From: Rhodovulum sp.
Lineage (GTDB): Bacteria; Pseudomonadota; Alphaproteobacteria; Rhodobacterales; Rhodobacteraceae
Assembly (NCBI GenBank): GCA_020637615.1
Contig: JACKKC010000014.1
Span: 1 to 64,000, forward strand
Reading direction: 5' to 3'
Length of the DNA: 64,000 nucleotides
Part shown: positions 36,140 to 45,833 of the stretch, piece after piece
Position numbering within the stretch: the first letter of the stretch is position 1
Layout of the letters: each line of letters begins with the position of its first letter
The notes under the pieces: model-generated
Database searches by the model: none
Told to the model about the DNA's origin: nothing
What the model saw: only the letters and a program-made list of their open reading frames with translations
Position numbers and translations under genes: made by a program

Positions 36140-36910
36140 CTATCCGGGCAGCGGATCGAGGCCGATGCGCGCGCGGATCGCGGGGTCGCGCAGGCTGACC
36201 TCCTGGCCGGCGAATTCGGCGGCATCGTCAGTGGCGAGCCAGACCAGCGCCCGCGCCGGCGCCTCGGCCGGGGCATGGGCGGAGAAGTCCATCTGGCTTA
36301 CCGGGTTGATGCCGGAGGCGCGGATCTTCTTCTGCATGTCGGTGGCCACTGTGCCCGGCGAGAGGCTGATCGCGCGGATGCCGCGGCCCTTGGCCTCCAG
36401 ATGCACGCAGCGGGTGAGCATGAAGGCGGCGGCCTTCGAGGCGCAATACTGGCTCCAGCCCTCCAGCGGGTTGTGCGCGGCCCCGGAGCCGATCGTGACG
36501 ATAGTGCCGCCGCCCTGTGCCTGCATCACCGGAAGAACCGCGCGCATCCCATTGTAGACGCCCTTGAAATTGATGTCGATGCCGCGGGAGAACTCGGCGG
36601 GATCCGACTTCGCCAGGGGGCCGATCGGCTCGATGACCCCGGCATTGTTGACCAGGACGTCGATGCGGCCGAAGGCGGCACGGGTCCGCTCCACCGCCGC
36701 CGCGACCTGGGCGAAGTCGGCGATGTCGCAGGTCATGGTTTCCACGGGCGCGGTCCGGCGCAGGCCGGCCGCTACGGCTTCGAGCGCGTCCTGCGAGCGG
36801 GCGAGGAGCATCAGGCCGGCGCCGGCCTCGGCCATGGCGACGGCGGCTGCCGCGCCGATGCCGCGGCTGGCGCCGGTGATGATGACGGTCTTGCCCGAAA
36901 GCAGTCCCAT
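36140..36910 (-). CDS. Short-chain dehydrogenase/reductase (SDR)
   Basis: A 256-residue NAD(P)-dependent oxidoreductase. The cofactor motif is TGASRGIG (TGxxxGxG), the NNAG motif is at LVNNAGVIEP, and the catalytic set is Ser (IVTIGSGAAH), Tyr-x3-Lys (SQYCASKAA). The C-terminus ends LRDPAIRARIGLDPLPG. The substrate is unknown. ATG at 36910 gives the classical opening MGLLSGKTVIITGAS. Confidence 0.91.
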   Translation of the reverse strand: MGLLSGKTVIITGASRGIGAAAAVAMAEAGAGLMLLARSQDALEAVAAGLRRTAPVETMTCDIADFAQVAAAVERTRAAFGRIDVLVNNAGVIEPIGPLAKSDPAEFSRGIDINFKGVYNGMRAVLPVMQAQGGGTIVTIGSGAAHNPLEGWSQYCASKAAAFMLTRCVHLEAKGRGIRAISLSPGTVATDMQKKIRASGINPVSQMDFSAHAPAEAPARALVWLATDDAAEFAGQEVSLRDPAIRARIGLDPLPG

Positions 36911-37056
36911 GGCTTTCTCCCTGGTGCCTGGCGGGCGGGGTTCGGCCCGATCAAAGGCCCTCGCCGGAGGAAAGGCAAGGGTCATGACCCGCCATGGTTG
37001 CCAGCGTGCCGCATCGCGCCTAGATGGCTTTCGGCAGCCAGAGATCCGGAGCGAGC

Positions 37057-37461
37057 ATGACCAACGCGTTGTCGATCGTCGCCTTCTACACCGGGTTGAA
37101 CGGGCTGATCCTGCTGATGCTATCGGCGCATGTCAGCCGGATTCGCGCCGTCGAGAGGGTGTCGATCGGTGACGGTGGTCGCCCGGCGATGGTGCGCGCC
37201 ATGCGGGGGCAAGCGAACTTCGCCGAATACGTGCCCTTCGCGCTGATCGGAATGGCGCTGCTCGCGCTGCTCGGTTCGCCCCTCTGGCAGCTGCACGGGC
37301 TGGGCATCGTGCTGACGGTCGGGCGCGTGCTGCACGGCTGGCATTTCGCGCAGGCCGACGCGCCGGGCTGGCAGCGCTTTGCCGGTGCGTCGATGACCTT
37401 CATCGTCCTCGCTCTCGCCAGTCTCGCGCTGATTCTGCGCGCGCTCACGGGAATGGGCTGA
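37057..37461 (+). CDS. MAPEG family membrane protein
   Basis: A 134-residue protein with four hydrophobic helices and the MAPEG signature RAMRGQANFAEYVPFALIGM, where the Asn-Glu pair contributes to glutathione binding. C-terminal RVLHGWHFAQADAPGWQRF is also typical. Members are glutathione-dependent transferases or peroxidases. ATG at 37057 is preferred over 37024 because the first helix (LSIVAFYTGLNGLILLMLSA) begins right after it. It is four bases upstream of pmbA. Confidence 0.87.
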   Translation: MTNALSIVAFYTGLNGLILLMLSAHVSRIRAVERVSIGDGGRPAMVRAMRGQANFAEYVPFALIGMALLALLGSPLWQLHGLGIVLTVGRVLHGWHFAQADAPGWQRFAGASMTFIVLALASLALILRALTGMG

Positions 37462-37465
37462 GCCC

Positions 37466-38809
37466 GTGGCCGATCTGGGAGATCTGACGGCCGCCCTTCT
37501 CGACGCCGCGGCCCGTGCGGGGGCCGAGGCTTCGGACGCCCTCGCCGTGGCCGGCGACAGCCTCTCGGTCGTGGTTCGCGGCGGTGCGCTCGAGCAGGCC
37601 GAGCGCGCCGAGGGGGTCGACATCGGGCTGAGGGTGCTGATCGGGCGGCGCCAGGCCTGCGTCTCCTCCTCCGACACTCGGCGCGAAACGATCACGGCCA
37701 TGGCCGAGCGCGCAGTGGCCATGGCGCGCGAGGCGCCCGAGGATCCGTTCTGCGGGCTGGCCGATCCGGCGCAGCTGGCGACGGGCTGGGATCTCGCCGC
37801 GCTCGATCTGGTCGATCGCGCCCCGCCGCCCGCGCCGAAGGACCTCGAGACGGCCGCATTGGAGGCCGAGGCGGCAGCGCTCGCGGTGCCGGGCGTGAGC
37901 AAGATGGACGAGGCGGGGGCGAGCTGGTCGTCGAGCCGCATCCATCTCGCGGCGAGCAACGGCTTCTCGGGGGGCTACGGACGCACGAGCCATGCGGTGC
38001 AGGCCGTCGCGATCTGCGGCGAGGGTCTCGGCATGGAGCGCGACCATGCCTTCGAGAGCCGCAACCATGCCGCCGACCTGCCGGACCCCGCGGAGGTCGG
38101 CCGGCGGGCCGGCGAGCGCACCGCGGCGCGCGCCGGCGCCGCGAAGCCGCCGAGCGGCGCCTTCCCCGTGCTCTACGACGAACGGGTGGCGTCGGGCCTG
38201 ATCGGCCATCTGGTGCAGGCGATCAACGGGACCGCGATCGCCCGCGGCGCCTCCTGGCTGAAGGACGCGCTCGGCGAGGTGGTGCTGCCCGCGGGCATCG
38301 ACCTGATCGAGGATCCGCTCCGCCCGCGCATCGGCGGCTCCAAGCCCTTCGATGCGGAGGGGCTGCCGGTCGCGCGGCGCGTGCTGGTCTCGGGTGGCGT
38401 GCTGCAGGGCTGGACGCTCGATCTCGCCACCGCGCGCAAGCTCGGCATGGCCAGCACCGGCAATGCCGCGCGCGGAACCGGCGCGCCGCCCTCGCCCTCC
38501 GCGGGCAATCTCGCGATGACGCAGGGCGAGGTCTCGCGCGCGGCGCTCATGGCCGAGATGGGCACGGGGCTGCTGGTGACCGGGCTGATCGGGTCGTCGA
38601 TCAACCCCACGACAGGGGATTATTCCCGGGGCGCCAGCGGGTTCTGGGTCGAGAACGGCGAGATCGCCCGCCCGGTGAACGAATGCACCATTGCCGGAAA
38701 CCTGCGCGAGATGCTGATGTCGATCCGCCCGGCGAACGATGCGCGGGCGCATCTCGGCCGGGTGGTGCCGAGCCTGCTGGTCGAGGGGCTGTTCATTGCC
38801 GGGGCGTGA
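37466..38809 (+). CDS. pmbA: Metalloprotease PmbA/TldD family
   Basis: A 447-residue member of the PmbA (TldE) half of the TldD/TldE protease. The N-terminal stretch SLSVVVRGGALEQAERAEGV and C-terminal FWVENGEIARPVNECTIAGN match the family; the complex processes small peptides such as antitoxins and microcins. The metal-binding HExxxH is found in the TldD partner, not here, as expected. It starts at GTG 37466. Its end overlaps the TTG start of cysQ by 14 bases. Confidence 0.9.
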   Translation: MADLGDLTAALLDAAARAGAEASDALAVAGDSLSVVVRGGALEQAERAEGVDIGLRVLIGRRQACVSSSDTRRETITAMAERAVAMAREAPEDPFCGLADPAQLATGWDLAALDLVDRAPPPAPKDLETAALEAEAAALAVPGVSKMDEAGASWSSSRIHLAASNGFSGGYGRTSHAVQAVAICGEGLGMERDHAFESRNHAADLPDPAEVGRRAGERTAARAGAAKPPSGAFPVLYDERVASGLIGHLVQAINGTAIARGASWLKDALGEVVLPAGIDLIEDPLRPRIGGSKPFDAEGLPVARRVLVSGGVLQGWTLDLATARKLGMASTGNAARGTGAPPSPSAGNLAMTQGEVSRAALMAEMGTGLLVTGLIGSSINPTTGDYSRGASGFWVENGEIARPVNECTIAGNLREMLMSIRPANDARAHLGRVVPSLLVEGLFIAGA

Positions 38810-39543
38810 TCTGGCGCTTCTCGAGGAGGCGGCGCGGGCGGCGGGCGAGATCGCGTTGCGGCATTTCGACGGCGCCAGGGCCGCGACGGAGAAGCCGGGC
38901 GGGCAGGGGCCGGTCACCGAAGCCGATCTCGAGATCGACCGGATGCTGCGCGCGGAGCTGACCGCCGCGCGCCCCGGCTACGGCTGGCTCTCGGAGGAGA
39001 GCGAGGACGGGACGGCGCGGCTCGCTGCCGAGCGGGTCTTCATCGTCGATCCGATCGACGGCACCCGCGCCTTCATCGCCGGGCGCAGCGCCTGGGGCTC
39101 GGCCCTCGCGGTGGCCGAGCGCGGCCGGGTGGTGGCGGGGGTGGTGCATCTGCCGCGTCTGGAGCGCACCTATGCCGCGGGCGCGGGGCTCGGGGCGCGG
39201 CTCAACGGCATCCCGATCGGGCCGAGCGGCCGCGCCGATCTGGCGGGGGCGCAGGTCCTGGTGACGGCGTCGCAGTTCGACGCGCTAAATTGGCCGGGCG
39301 GCGCGCCCGATGTCGCGGCATTTCCGTCCGGCGCCTATCGGTTTGCCTCGCCGCCGAGGGGCGGTTCGGACGCGATGCTGACCTTCCGCGACGCCTGAAT
39401 GGACGTCAGGCCGGGGCGCTGATCGCGCAGGAAGCCGGGCGGCGGTGAGCGACCGGAGCGGCGGGCGCTGTATTTCATCAACCTGCCGCAGGTGCCTGGG
39501 GTGATCGTGGCGGCTGCGGCTGCATGCCGAGATCGTCGCGCGC
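38796..39543 (+). pseudogene. cysQ: 3'(2'),5'-bisphosphate nucleotidase CysQ, frameshifted in its last third
   Basis: An inositol-monophosphatase-fold enzyme that removes the 3'-phosphate from PAP, supporting sulfate assimilation. The start is TTG 38796 (MPGRDLALLEEAARAAGE). Metal ligands are in WLSEES and FIVDPIDGTRAFIAG. The frame is clean to LTFRDA at about 39396, where one base is missing. The expected WEWDVxAGALIAQEAG, GRALYFINLPQVPGV and HAEIVARW continue in shifting frames to about 39543. At least four indels lie in under 200 bases. The protein as written stops after about 200 residues, short of the usual 260. Sequence error is more likely than decay. Confidence 0.8.
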
Positions 39544-39588
39544 TGGTGTCGGCGGCATCGACCTGGCGGTCGCGTGGAGGGAGGAGCC

Positions 39589-40915
39589 GTGCCGAAGGAT
39601 CGTCAGGGTAATGCGATGTCCGGCGCGACGTCGGAGGCGGCGGCGCTTCGAAGCGATCGTGCGGTCGAGGCCTTCTAACCTCTTCCGCGGCGATCCGGAT
39701 CGGCCTGGCCGGACGCCGCTGCCGAGGCTGCGCTGGATCCGCCATGGCGCTGATCTTCAAGGCGCATCTTGCTCCTGGCGACCGAGCCGGCGGCGAGCGC
39801 CGCTGCGAGGGCCTCGTGGCTGGCGCGGGACCTGCGGCCAGGCTGAACGAATCGCGAGGCCTCTTTTATCTGGCCGCGCTGGACCATCTGCTGGCGGGCA
39901 ACTGACTGCGGCGGCGCTGGCGCTCGACCACCATTCGATGCGTGCGCTATCCCCATGACCTGCTGGCGCTGCAATCGGGCCACCTGATGGATTTCTTCCG
40001 CGCCGGCGCCCGCGACCTGCGCGACCGGATCGCGCGGGCGCTGCCGCAGTGGGACGCGGACCGGCCCGGCTATTCGGTGCTTCTGGGCATGCATGCCTTC
40101 GGGCTCGAGGAATGCGGCGACTATGCGCGGGCCGAAGCCACGGGCGGAGGAAAGCTCGACCGCCAGCCGCTCGACGCCTGGGCGCATCACGCGGTGGCGC
40201 ATGTCATGGAGATGCAGGGCCGCGCCGAGGAGGGCATCGCCTGGATGGCCTCCCGCGAGGCGCGCTGGAGCGGCGACGACGCCTTCTTCCGCATCCACAA
40301 CTGGTGGCACAAGGCGCTCTCATCATCATCCGAAGCTGGAGCAGGGCGCCGAGGCGCTGGCGCTCTACGACGGGCCGATCCGCGGCTCGCGGAGCCCGCT
40401 GGCGGTCAATCTCGCCGATGCCTCGGCGCTGCTCTGGCGCATCGCGATCGCAGGCCACGACGTGGGGGACCGCTGGCAGGAGCTGGCGGCCTGGACCGCC
40501 ATGCGGACGGAAAGCTCTATCCTTCAATGACCGTATGCGGCCATGGCCTATCTTCGGGCGAGGCGCGAGGCGGATTTCTTCGCGCTCTCCTCGCGGCCTG
40601 TTGCCGCGCTGGATCCCGCGCCGATCGGAGGTGGCTTCTGGCGCGGGGCGACCGGGCTGCTGATCGAGGGTTTCGCGGCCTTCTGCTGGCGAGCACGAGC
40701 GCGGTCTCGCTGCTTTTCGGGGCGCGGCAGATCGCCAATTCCTTCGGCGGCAGCCATGCCCAGCGCGACGTGATCGACTGACCCCTGACTGGCTGGAGGC
40801 TGCGCGGCGGTCGCGCGGGTCTCTCGAGGCCTCGCCAACGAACGGCTGGCGCTTCGGCCGCACAGCCTGGTCAACCGGCGCTTCTCGGCCGGGCGCGGGA
40901 TATTCCGCGCGACGA
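39589..40915 (+). pseudogene. Tetratricopeptide repeat protein (TTC38-like), broken by several indels
   Basis: Read in shifting frames the protein is recognisable: GTG start (MPKDRQGNAMSG), RAVEAFNLFRGDPIGL, FYLAALDHLLAGN, then a long clean part HPHDLLALQSGHLMDFFR, GYSVLLGMHAFGLEECGDYA, WAHHAVAHVMEMQGRAEEGI, FFRIHNWWHKAL, DGPIRGSRSPLAVNLADAS, and finally QIANSFGGSHAQRDVIDW. These are helical TPR units with the conserved His-rich motif of the TTC38 family. At least five frame changes occur, including around 39670, 39900, 40320, 40510 and 40790. No function is known; the bacterial family is widespread. Boundaries are approximate. Confidence 0.7.
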
Positions 40916-41151
40916 TGCGGCTGCGCATTCCGCGTGACCTCCGGCGAGCGGCCGCCGATCCTGGGGGCGGCGCGCGGGACCTGCGTCTGGATAACGCCAA
41001 CCTGCCCCCAGGCGGCGCGCTCCTCGCTGTAAAGTGGTCGGCAAGCAGCTTCGCGCCCAAAATGCGATAGCTCCCTGCCGGCGCCGGCTCCGCGGCATTG
41101 ATTTCGCCGGTGCTCCGGCTATGGTGCGCGCGGGTCCAGCGGGAGACCAAG

Positions 41152-41396
41152 ATGACCCAGCGCCTGCATCTCGCAGTCTGGCGGCGAGCTGACCGGATAT
41201 CCGGGGCACCGAATTCCGCGACGCAGAACATCGATGTCGTGGGCATCTTCCCGGAACTACGCCAGGCCTATGGCGCCTGGAAGGCTGTTGCGCAGGCGAG
41301 CGTCGACCATGCCGAGACGCGGTATTTCATCGCGCATCTGCACCGCTGGTCGGACGAGGAAGAGGCCGCGGGCCCGACCGAAGAGCTGGCTAGGCC
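41152..41396 (+). pseudogene. DUF4170 protein, frameshifted near its middle
   Basis: About 80 residues. ATG at 41152 follows GGGAGACC. The start MTQRLHL, the shifted GGELTG and DIRGTEFRDAE pieces, then IDVVGIFPELRQAYGAWKAV and RYFIAHLHRWSDEEEAAG, are typical of DUF4170, a small protein usually placed between cysQ and waaA in Rhodobacterales. At least two small indels lie between about 41172 and 41225, and another removes the stop after PTEEL. Function unknown. Confidence 0.7.
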
Positions 41397-41402
41397 GGCG
41401 GG

Positions 41403-42698
41403 CCGACGGGGCCCAAGCCGAATCGTTCGGCTCCTTCTGGGGCTCTATCCGCGCTGTCGGCCCGCGCCGGCACGGTCGCGCGGTCGGCTGCTCCGGCGGC
41501 AGGCGGCAGGCAAGGAGGATCCCGCCGGCTCGGATCGAGCGCATGGGGCTGGCCTGGCGGGAGAGCGCCCGGAGGGCCGGTCATCTGTTCCATGCTGCCA
41601 GCGTCGGCGAAGCCGCGTCGCTTCTCGAACTGGTCCGGCGGCTGGCCGACGGGCGCCTGGATCTGACCTTGCCTCGTCACCACGGTGGTGACGGTCACCG
41701 CGCAAAGTTTCGCCGGCAGGCTGCCCGAGGGCTGCATCCACCAGTCGTCCCGTGGATGTGCTTCCTGGGTCGCCCGGCCTCGACCACTGGCGGCCTGATC
41801 TCGCGGTCTCACCGAGAGCACCAGGCCCGCGACGCTTCCGAACTGCACCGGCGCGGATCGCGACCTGAGCCCGATCAACGCGCGCATCCGCACTGCACCT
41901 ACCGGCGCTGGCGGTCCGCGCGCGGGCTGGCGCGGCGCTGCGGCGCTTCGACCGATCCTCGCCCAGATGAACTGGCGGCTGAGCAGCTGACGGCGCGGCG
42001 CCGACCCCGGCCGGCTCGAGGTGACGGGCACGTTTCAAGGAGGGCGCGCGGGCACCGCTGCCCCATGACGAGGCGGAGCGGGCGCGATCGCGCGGGCCTT
42101 CGCGAGCCGGCCGATCTGGCTTCCGCTGCCTCCACCCATTCCGGCGGAGGAAAGGATATCGTTCCGCTGCCCATGCGAGCAGTGCGCCAGGCGCAGCCGA
42201 ACCTGATCTTCTGATCTCGGCGCCGCGCCATCCCGAATCGCGGCGACGGGCTGGCGACGATCCTCCGCGCGGGGCTCTCGGTGGCGCAGAAAGCGCCGAA
42301 GGGCGCGAGGGCGGATCGGAGCCTGACACCGAGGTCTATCTCTGTCGACACCCTCAGCGAGATGGAACCGGTACCCGCATCGCGCCGGTCAGCTTCGTAG
42401 GGGCTCGCTGGTCGAGGTCGGCGGGCACAACCCTTTCCGAACTGGCGCTCCTCGGCAGCGCGATCCCTCTACGGCCCCCATGTGCGGAATTTCGAGGGAT
42501 GCTCTTATCGCTGCCTGGCGCCGCGGGCGCGGCTGTGGAAGTGCGCTCGGAGATCTCGCCCGCGCCCTGCGCGAGACGCTGGCGCCCGACCGTGCTGCCG
42601 AGATGGCGGCTGCGGCCTGGGAGACCTGCAGCGAGGGCGCGAGGTCACCGACGCGGTGTGATGGCGGCGACGCCGACGTGATCGACCGCAAGGCGTGA
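41403..42698 (+). pseudogene. waaA: 3-deoxy-D-manno-octulosonic acid transferase, many indels
   Basis: WaaA attaches Kdo to lipid A at the inner membrane and is needed for outer-membrane assembly. Fragments in different frames match in order: RLLLGLYPR, GKEDPA, RMG, HAASVGEAASLLELVRRLA, GRLPEGCIHQ, INARI, PGRLEVTG, RPIWL, GSLVEVGGHNPF, then the clean stretch ALRETLAPDRAAEMAAAAWE at 42560-42630. I count well over ten frame changes in 1.3 kb. Neighbours (DUF4170, lpxK) and the C-terminal NPFEP-like motif make the identity secure. As lipid A genes are normally essential, error in the sequence is the simplest reading. Confidence 0.75.
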
Positions 42699-43714
42699 TG
42701 CAAGCGGCTTCGGGCGCGTCCGCCGGAAGCGCTGGCCCGCTGCACGAGTGCTCGCGCCGCTGTCCTGATCTGGACGGTCACCAGCGGCTGGCGCGGGCGT
42801 CGGCGCTGCATCCGGGTGTGCCGGGTGATCTGCATCGGCAACCTGACCGTGGGCGGCACCGGCAAGACGCCCATGGTGATCGCCCTGGTGGAGCGGTTGC
42901 TGGCACGCGGCCATGCGGCGGCGGTGATCTCGCGGGTAACGGGCGGCCGGCCTGCTGGCCGGTGCGGGTCGATCCGCTGCGCCACGAAGCGCTGATGTCG
43001 GCGACGAGCCGCTGCTGCTCGCGGCCTTCGCGCTGATCTGGGTGGGGCGGACCGCGCGGCGACGGCGCGCGTAGCGGCGGCGGGCGCGCGTGCTCGTGAT
43101 GGACGATGGATTGCAGAACCTGATCTCGCCAAGGACCTGTCGCTGGTGGTGGTCGATGCCGCCGGCTTCGGCAATGGCCGGGTCATTCGCCGGCCTGTTG
43201 CGCGAGCCGTCGCCGAGGGGCTCGCGCGCAGCGACATGGTGCTGGCGATCGGCGCGGCCGGCGATCGGGGCGCCGCTTCCGGGTCTGCCTGCTGTCGTGG
43301 CGACTATGACGGGCCTGGCTGAACTTGTTGCTGCCTACGGGGATGGACTGGCGCGGTCTGCGGGCGCTGGCCTTCGCGGGTATCGGGCGGCCGGAGAAGT
43401 TCTTCGCGACGCTGCGCGGGCTCGGCGCCGAGATCGTGGCGGCGCGGTCCTTCGCCGATCACGCAACCTACGACGCGCGCGTCCTCGCGCGGCTCCGTTC
43501 CGAGGCCACCGCGGCGGGGGCGCAGCTTGTGACCACCGAGAAGGACGCGGTGCGGCTGCCGCCGGCGTTCCGCCGCGAAGTGCTCGTGCTGCCGGTCCGG
43601 CTGGAGATCGAGGACTGGACCGCGCTCGACGCGGTGCTGGCCGCGCTCGGACTGGCAGGCTTCGCCGCGGGCGAAAGCCGTCGGGCCTCGGCGGCCGATG
43701 ACGGTTTTGATTGA
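42698..43714 (+). pseudogene. lpxK: Tetraacyldisaccharide 4'-kinase, frameshifted in its first 600 bases
   Basis: LpxK phosphorylates the 4' position of the lipid A disaccharide at the inner membrane. The Walker A region is intact in one frame as VICIGNLTVGGTGKTPMVIA, followed by ALVERLLARGHAAAVISR. Later pieces GGRLAGPVRVDP, LLLAAFA, RVLVMDDGLQN and LSLVVVDAAGFGNGRVI appear in other frames. From about 43325 to the stop the frame is clean (GMDWRGLRALAFAGIGRPEK, FFATLRGLGAEIVAARSFAD, VTTEKDAVRLP). ATG 42698 overlaps the waaA stop (TGATG). At least six indels before 43320. Confidence 0.8.
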
Positions 43715-43821
43715 CGGACGGGCGCGGCGGCGCTCTTTCTGGACCGAGGAAACGCGCGCCGCCGCATCGACCGATGCAATCGTCGGCCGGATCCGGCCCC
43801 CGTCCGCAAGGAGGAAACGCC

Positions 43822-44739
43822 GTGAAGATCGCCGCAGCAGCCTATCCGATCGAATGGCACAACCGGTGGAACGACTTCGTCGGCAAGCTGCGGATCTGGG
43901 TGCGGACGGCGAGCGAGCAGGGGGCGGAGCTGCTGGTCTTCCCGGAATACGGCGCGATGGAGCTCGCGAGTCTCGCAGAAGAGGAAAACACCCGCGACAT
44001 CGCGCGATCGGTCGCGGCGGTGACGGCGCGGCTCGGCGACGTGGACGACCTCCATGCCAGCCTCGCGCGCGAGTTCGGCGTCTTCATCTGCGCCGCGAGC
44101 GCCCCGATGCGCCGCAAGGACGGAACGCAGGTGAACCGGGCGCGGCTCTTCGCCCCCGACGGCAGCCGGGGCCACCAGGACAAGCTGGTCCCCACCGGCG
44201 TCGAGGGCGAGGATTTCGGCATCTCGCCCGGCACCGGGCTGACGGTCTTCGACACGGCGCTGGGGCGGGTCGGCATCATGGTCTCCGGGGATGCCGAGGT
44301 CGCCGCGATCGCTCGGTCGCTGGTCACGGCGGGCGCGGAAGTGCTTCTGGTTCCCGGGGGCGCGCGGCGGCTCCAGGAATACTGGCGCCAGCGGATCGCG
44401 GCGATGGCGCGCGCGCTCGAGGGGCGGTGCGCGGTGGCGCATGCGGTGGCGGTGGGCGACGCCGACTGGCTGGCGGCGGCGAACCGCAACGTCGGCGCCG
44501 CGGCGATCTACGGGCCGTTCGAGCCCGGATTCCCCGACGACGGTATCGTGGCGGTCGGCAAGCTCAACGTGGCCGGCTGGGTCCACGGCGAGGTCTCGCT
44601 CGACGCGCTTCGGCGCGCCCGGTCGGAAGCCGCTGTGCCGGGCCCGGCAGAACTGGCGGCGCAAGACGGTCGCTTGCCCGCGGTCGAGACCGAGGCGCTG
44701 GGGGGCGAGGCGGAGCCAGCGCCGGAGGAAGGCAGATAG
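43822..44739 (+). CDS. Carbon-nitrogen hydrolase (nitrilase) homologue lacking the catalytic Cys
   Basis: A 305-residue nitrilase-fold protein from GTG 43822, after a strong AAGGAGGAAA. Two of the catalytic triad residues are where expected: Glu in LVFPEYGAMELA and Lys in GHQDKLVPTG. The third motif, normally ICYDxEFP, reads MVSGDAEVA, so the nucleophile Cys is Ser and the next Tyr is Gly. The fold around it (LEGRCAVAHA, NVGAAAIYGPF) is kept. It could be an inactive or regulatory homologue, or use another chemistry. The C-terminus is Ala/Glu-rich. The frame is clean, unlike lpxK just upstream. Confidence 0.82.
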   Translation: MKIAAAAYPIEWHNRWNDFVGKLRIWVRTASEQGAELLVFPEYGAMELASLAEEENTRDIARSVAAVTARLGDVDDLHASLAREFGVFICAASAPMRRKDGTQVNRARLFAPDGSRGHQDKLVPTGVEGEDFGISPGTGLTVFDTALGRVGIMVSGDAEVAAIARSLVTAGAEVLLVPGGARRLQEYWRQRIAAMARALEGRCAVAHAVAVGDADWLAAANRNVGAAAIYGPFEPGFPDDGIVAVGKLNVAGWVHGEVSLDALRRARSEAAVPGPAELAAQDGRLPAVETEALGGEAEPAPEEGR

Positions 44740-44822
44740 GGTCGGCGCGGGAGCGGGCCCGCGCCGGCAGGTCGGCGGGCCGGGGCGCGGGTTCGGCAAC
44801 ACCGTCACCGGCGCCGGTGCAA

Positions 44823-45152
44823 TCAGCGGCGCGCCAGGATCCAGAGGTTCTGGCAGCGGGCGCCGGAGCGGCAATAGGCTAGGACCGGGCCCGGCAGGGC
44901 GTCGAGGGCTGCGCCGAAATCCGTAACGTTCTGTGGCAGGATATTGCCAGAAACCACTGGCACATGGGCGAATTTCAGCCCGTGGCGTTCCGCTTCGGCG
45001 CGGATCGATTCCGCATCGGTCTGGCCGGCGGATTCCCCGTCCGGCCGGTTGCACATGATCGACCTGTAGCCCCTGGCGGCGATCTCCGCGACGTCGGCGG
45101 GCGTGATCTGCCCGGCGACGGCGTAGTCCGGGCTGATGCGGGTCGGGGTCAT
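44823..45152 (-). CDS. TIGR01244 family phosphatase-like/sulfur transferase protein
   Basis: A 109-residue protein with a dual-specificity phosphatase-like fold: the P-loop C-x5-R reads AYCRSGARCQNLW, and the N-terminal GQITPADVAEIAARGYRSIM and CNRPDGES are typical. Relatives occur as domains fused to sulfide-related MBL proteins and are called beta-lactamase hydrolase-like. The substrate is unknown. It lies downstream of the Lrp gene on the same strand, separated by about 100 bases. Confidence 0.82.
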   Translation of the reverse strand: MTPTRISPDYAVAGQITPADVAEIAARGYRSIMCNRPDGESAGQTDAESIRAEAERHGLKFAHVPVVSGNILPQNVTDFGAALDALPGPVLAYCRSGARCQNLWILARR

Positions 45153-45253
45153 GGCGCTCGGTTCCTCGTGCTATGGTGCGGCGGCAGCGGCGGGATACCA
45201 TGCCTGCGCGGCCACGGACAGGTCGCGCTGCACCTCCGTGCGGGCTTCGAGGG

Positions 45254-45736
45254 TCATCCCATGCCCGAGACGGTCTCGAGCGGCAGCGCGGTGGTGTTCT
45301 TGATCTCCTCCATGGACAGGGTGGAGGTTACGTTGAAGATCGAGACCTCCTTGATCAGCGCGCGATAGAAGGCGTCGTAGGCGCGCGCATTCGCGACGCG
45401 CACCTTGAGGATATAGTCGATGTCGCCCGCGAGGCGGTGGGCCTCCATCACTTCGGGCCGCGCCCGCACCGCCTCGAGAAACCGCGCGAGCCACTCGGCA
45501 TCATGCTGCGAGGTGCGGATCAGCACGAAGAAGCAGCTCTCCAGCCCGAGCTTGTCGGGATCGAGGATCGCCACCTCTCCCCGGATCACGCCGGCGTCGC
45601 GCATCTTGCGGATCCGGTTCCAGACCGGGGTCTTGGAGGCGCCGAGTCGGCGGGCTATCTCGTCGAGCGGCAGGGTCGCATCCGTCTGCAGCAGCGCGAG
45701 GATGTTCCGGTCGAGATCGTCCAGGGCGGCCGCCAT
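45254..45736 (-). CDS. Lrp/AsnC family transcriptional regulator
   Basis: A 160-residue regulator. The N-terminal HTH (LDDLDRNILALLQTDATLPL, then LGASKTPVWNRIRKMRDAGV) is followed by the RAM effector domain (VMEAHRLAGDIDYILKVRVA). Divergent placement from the cys genes (DUF2849-cysI-cysH-DUF934) suggests that it controls them, a common pairing in Rhodobacterales. The effector is probably an amino acid such as Cys or Met; this is inference. A perfect inverted repeat lies in the shared 147-base promoter region. Confidence 0.9.
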   Translation of the reverse strand: MAAALDDLDRNILALLQTDATLPLDEIARRLGASKTPVWNRIRKMRDAGVIRGEVAILDPDKLGLESCFFVLIRTSQHDAEWLARFLEAVRARPEVMEAHRLAGDIDYILKVRVANARAYDAFYRALIKEVSIFNVTSTLSMEEIKNTTALPLETVSGMG

Positions 45737-45743
45737 TCCACTG

Positions 45744-45833
45744 TTCCCTAATTTTCAGGACTCCGTTCCGTTCATGGCCTGAATAGCAGGACATGATCCT
45801 TATTTGAAGCCTGATATTGAGGAAATTAGGGAA
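45744..45833. promoter_or_regulatory. Inverted repeat in the lrp-cys divergent promoter
   Basis: TTCCCTAATTT at 45744-45754 recurs as its exact reverse complement at 45823-45833. The region between is AT-rich by local standards. Two such arms 79 bases apart suit a wrapping regulator such as Lrp. The first arm begins 7 bases before the lrp start codon and the second lies about 50 bases upstream of the DUF2849 gene. Confidence 0.5.

Noticed and set aside
41098..42698. Independent new genes in the many short frames of this stretch
   Set aside because: Pieces in order match DUF4170 and WaaA; the short frames are products of indels.
45171..45257. A 28-codon frame after the Lrp gene, overlapping its stop as ATGA
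   Set aside because: It is Ala-rich at the end with no homology; coupling alone is not enough to call a gene.
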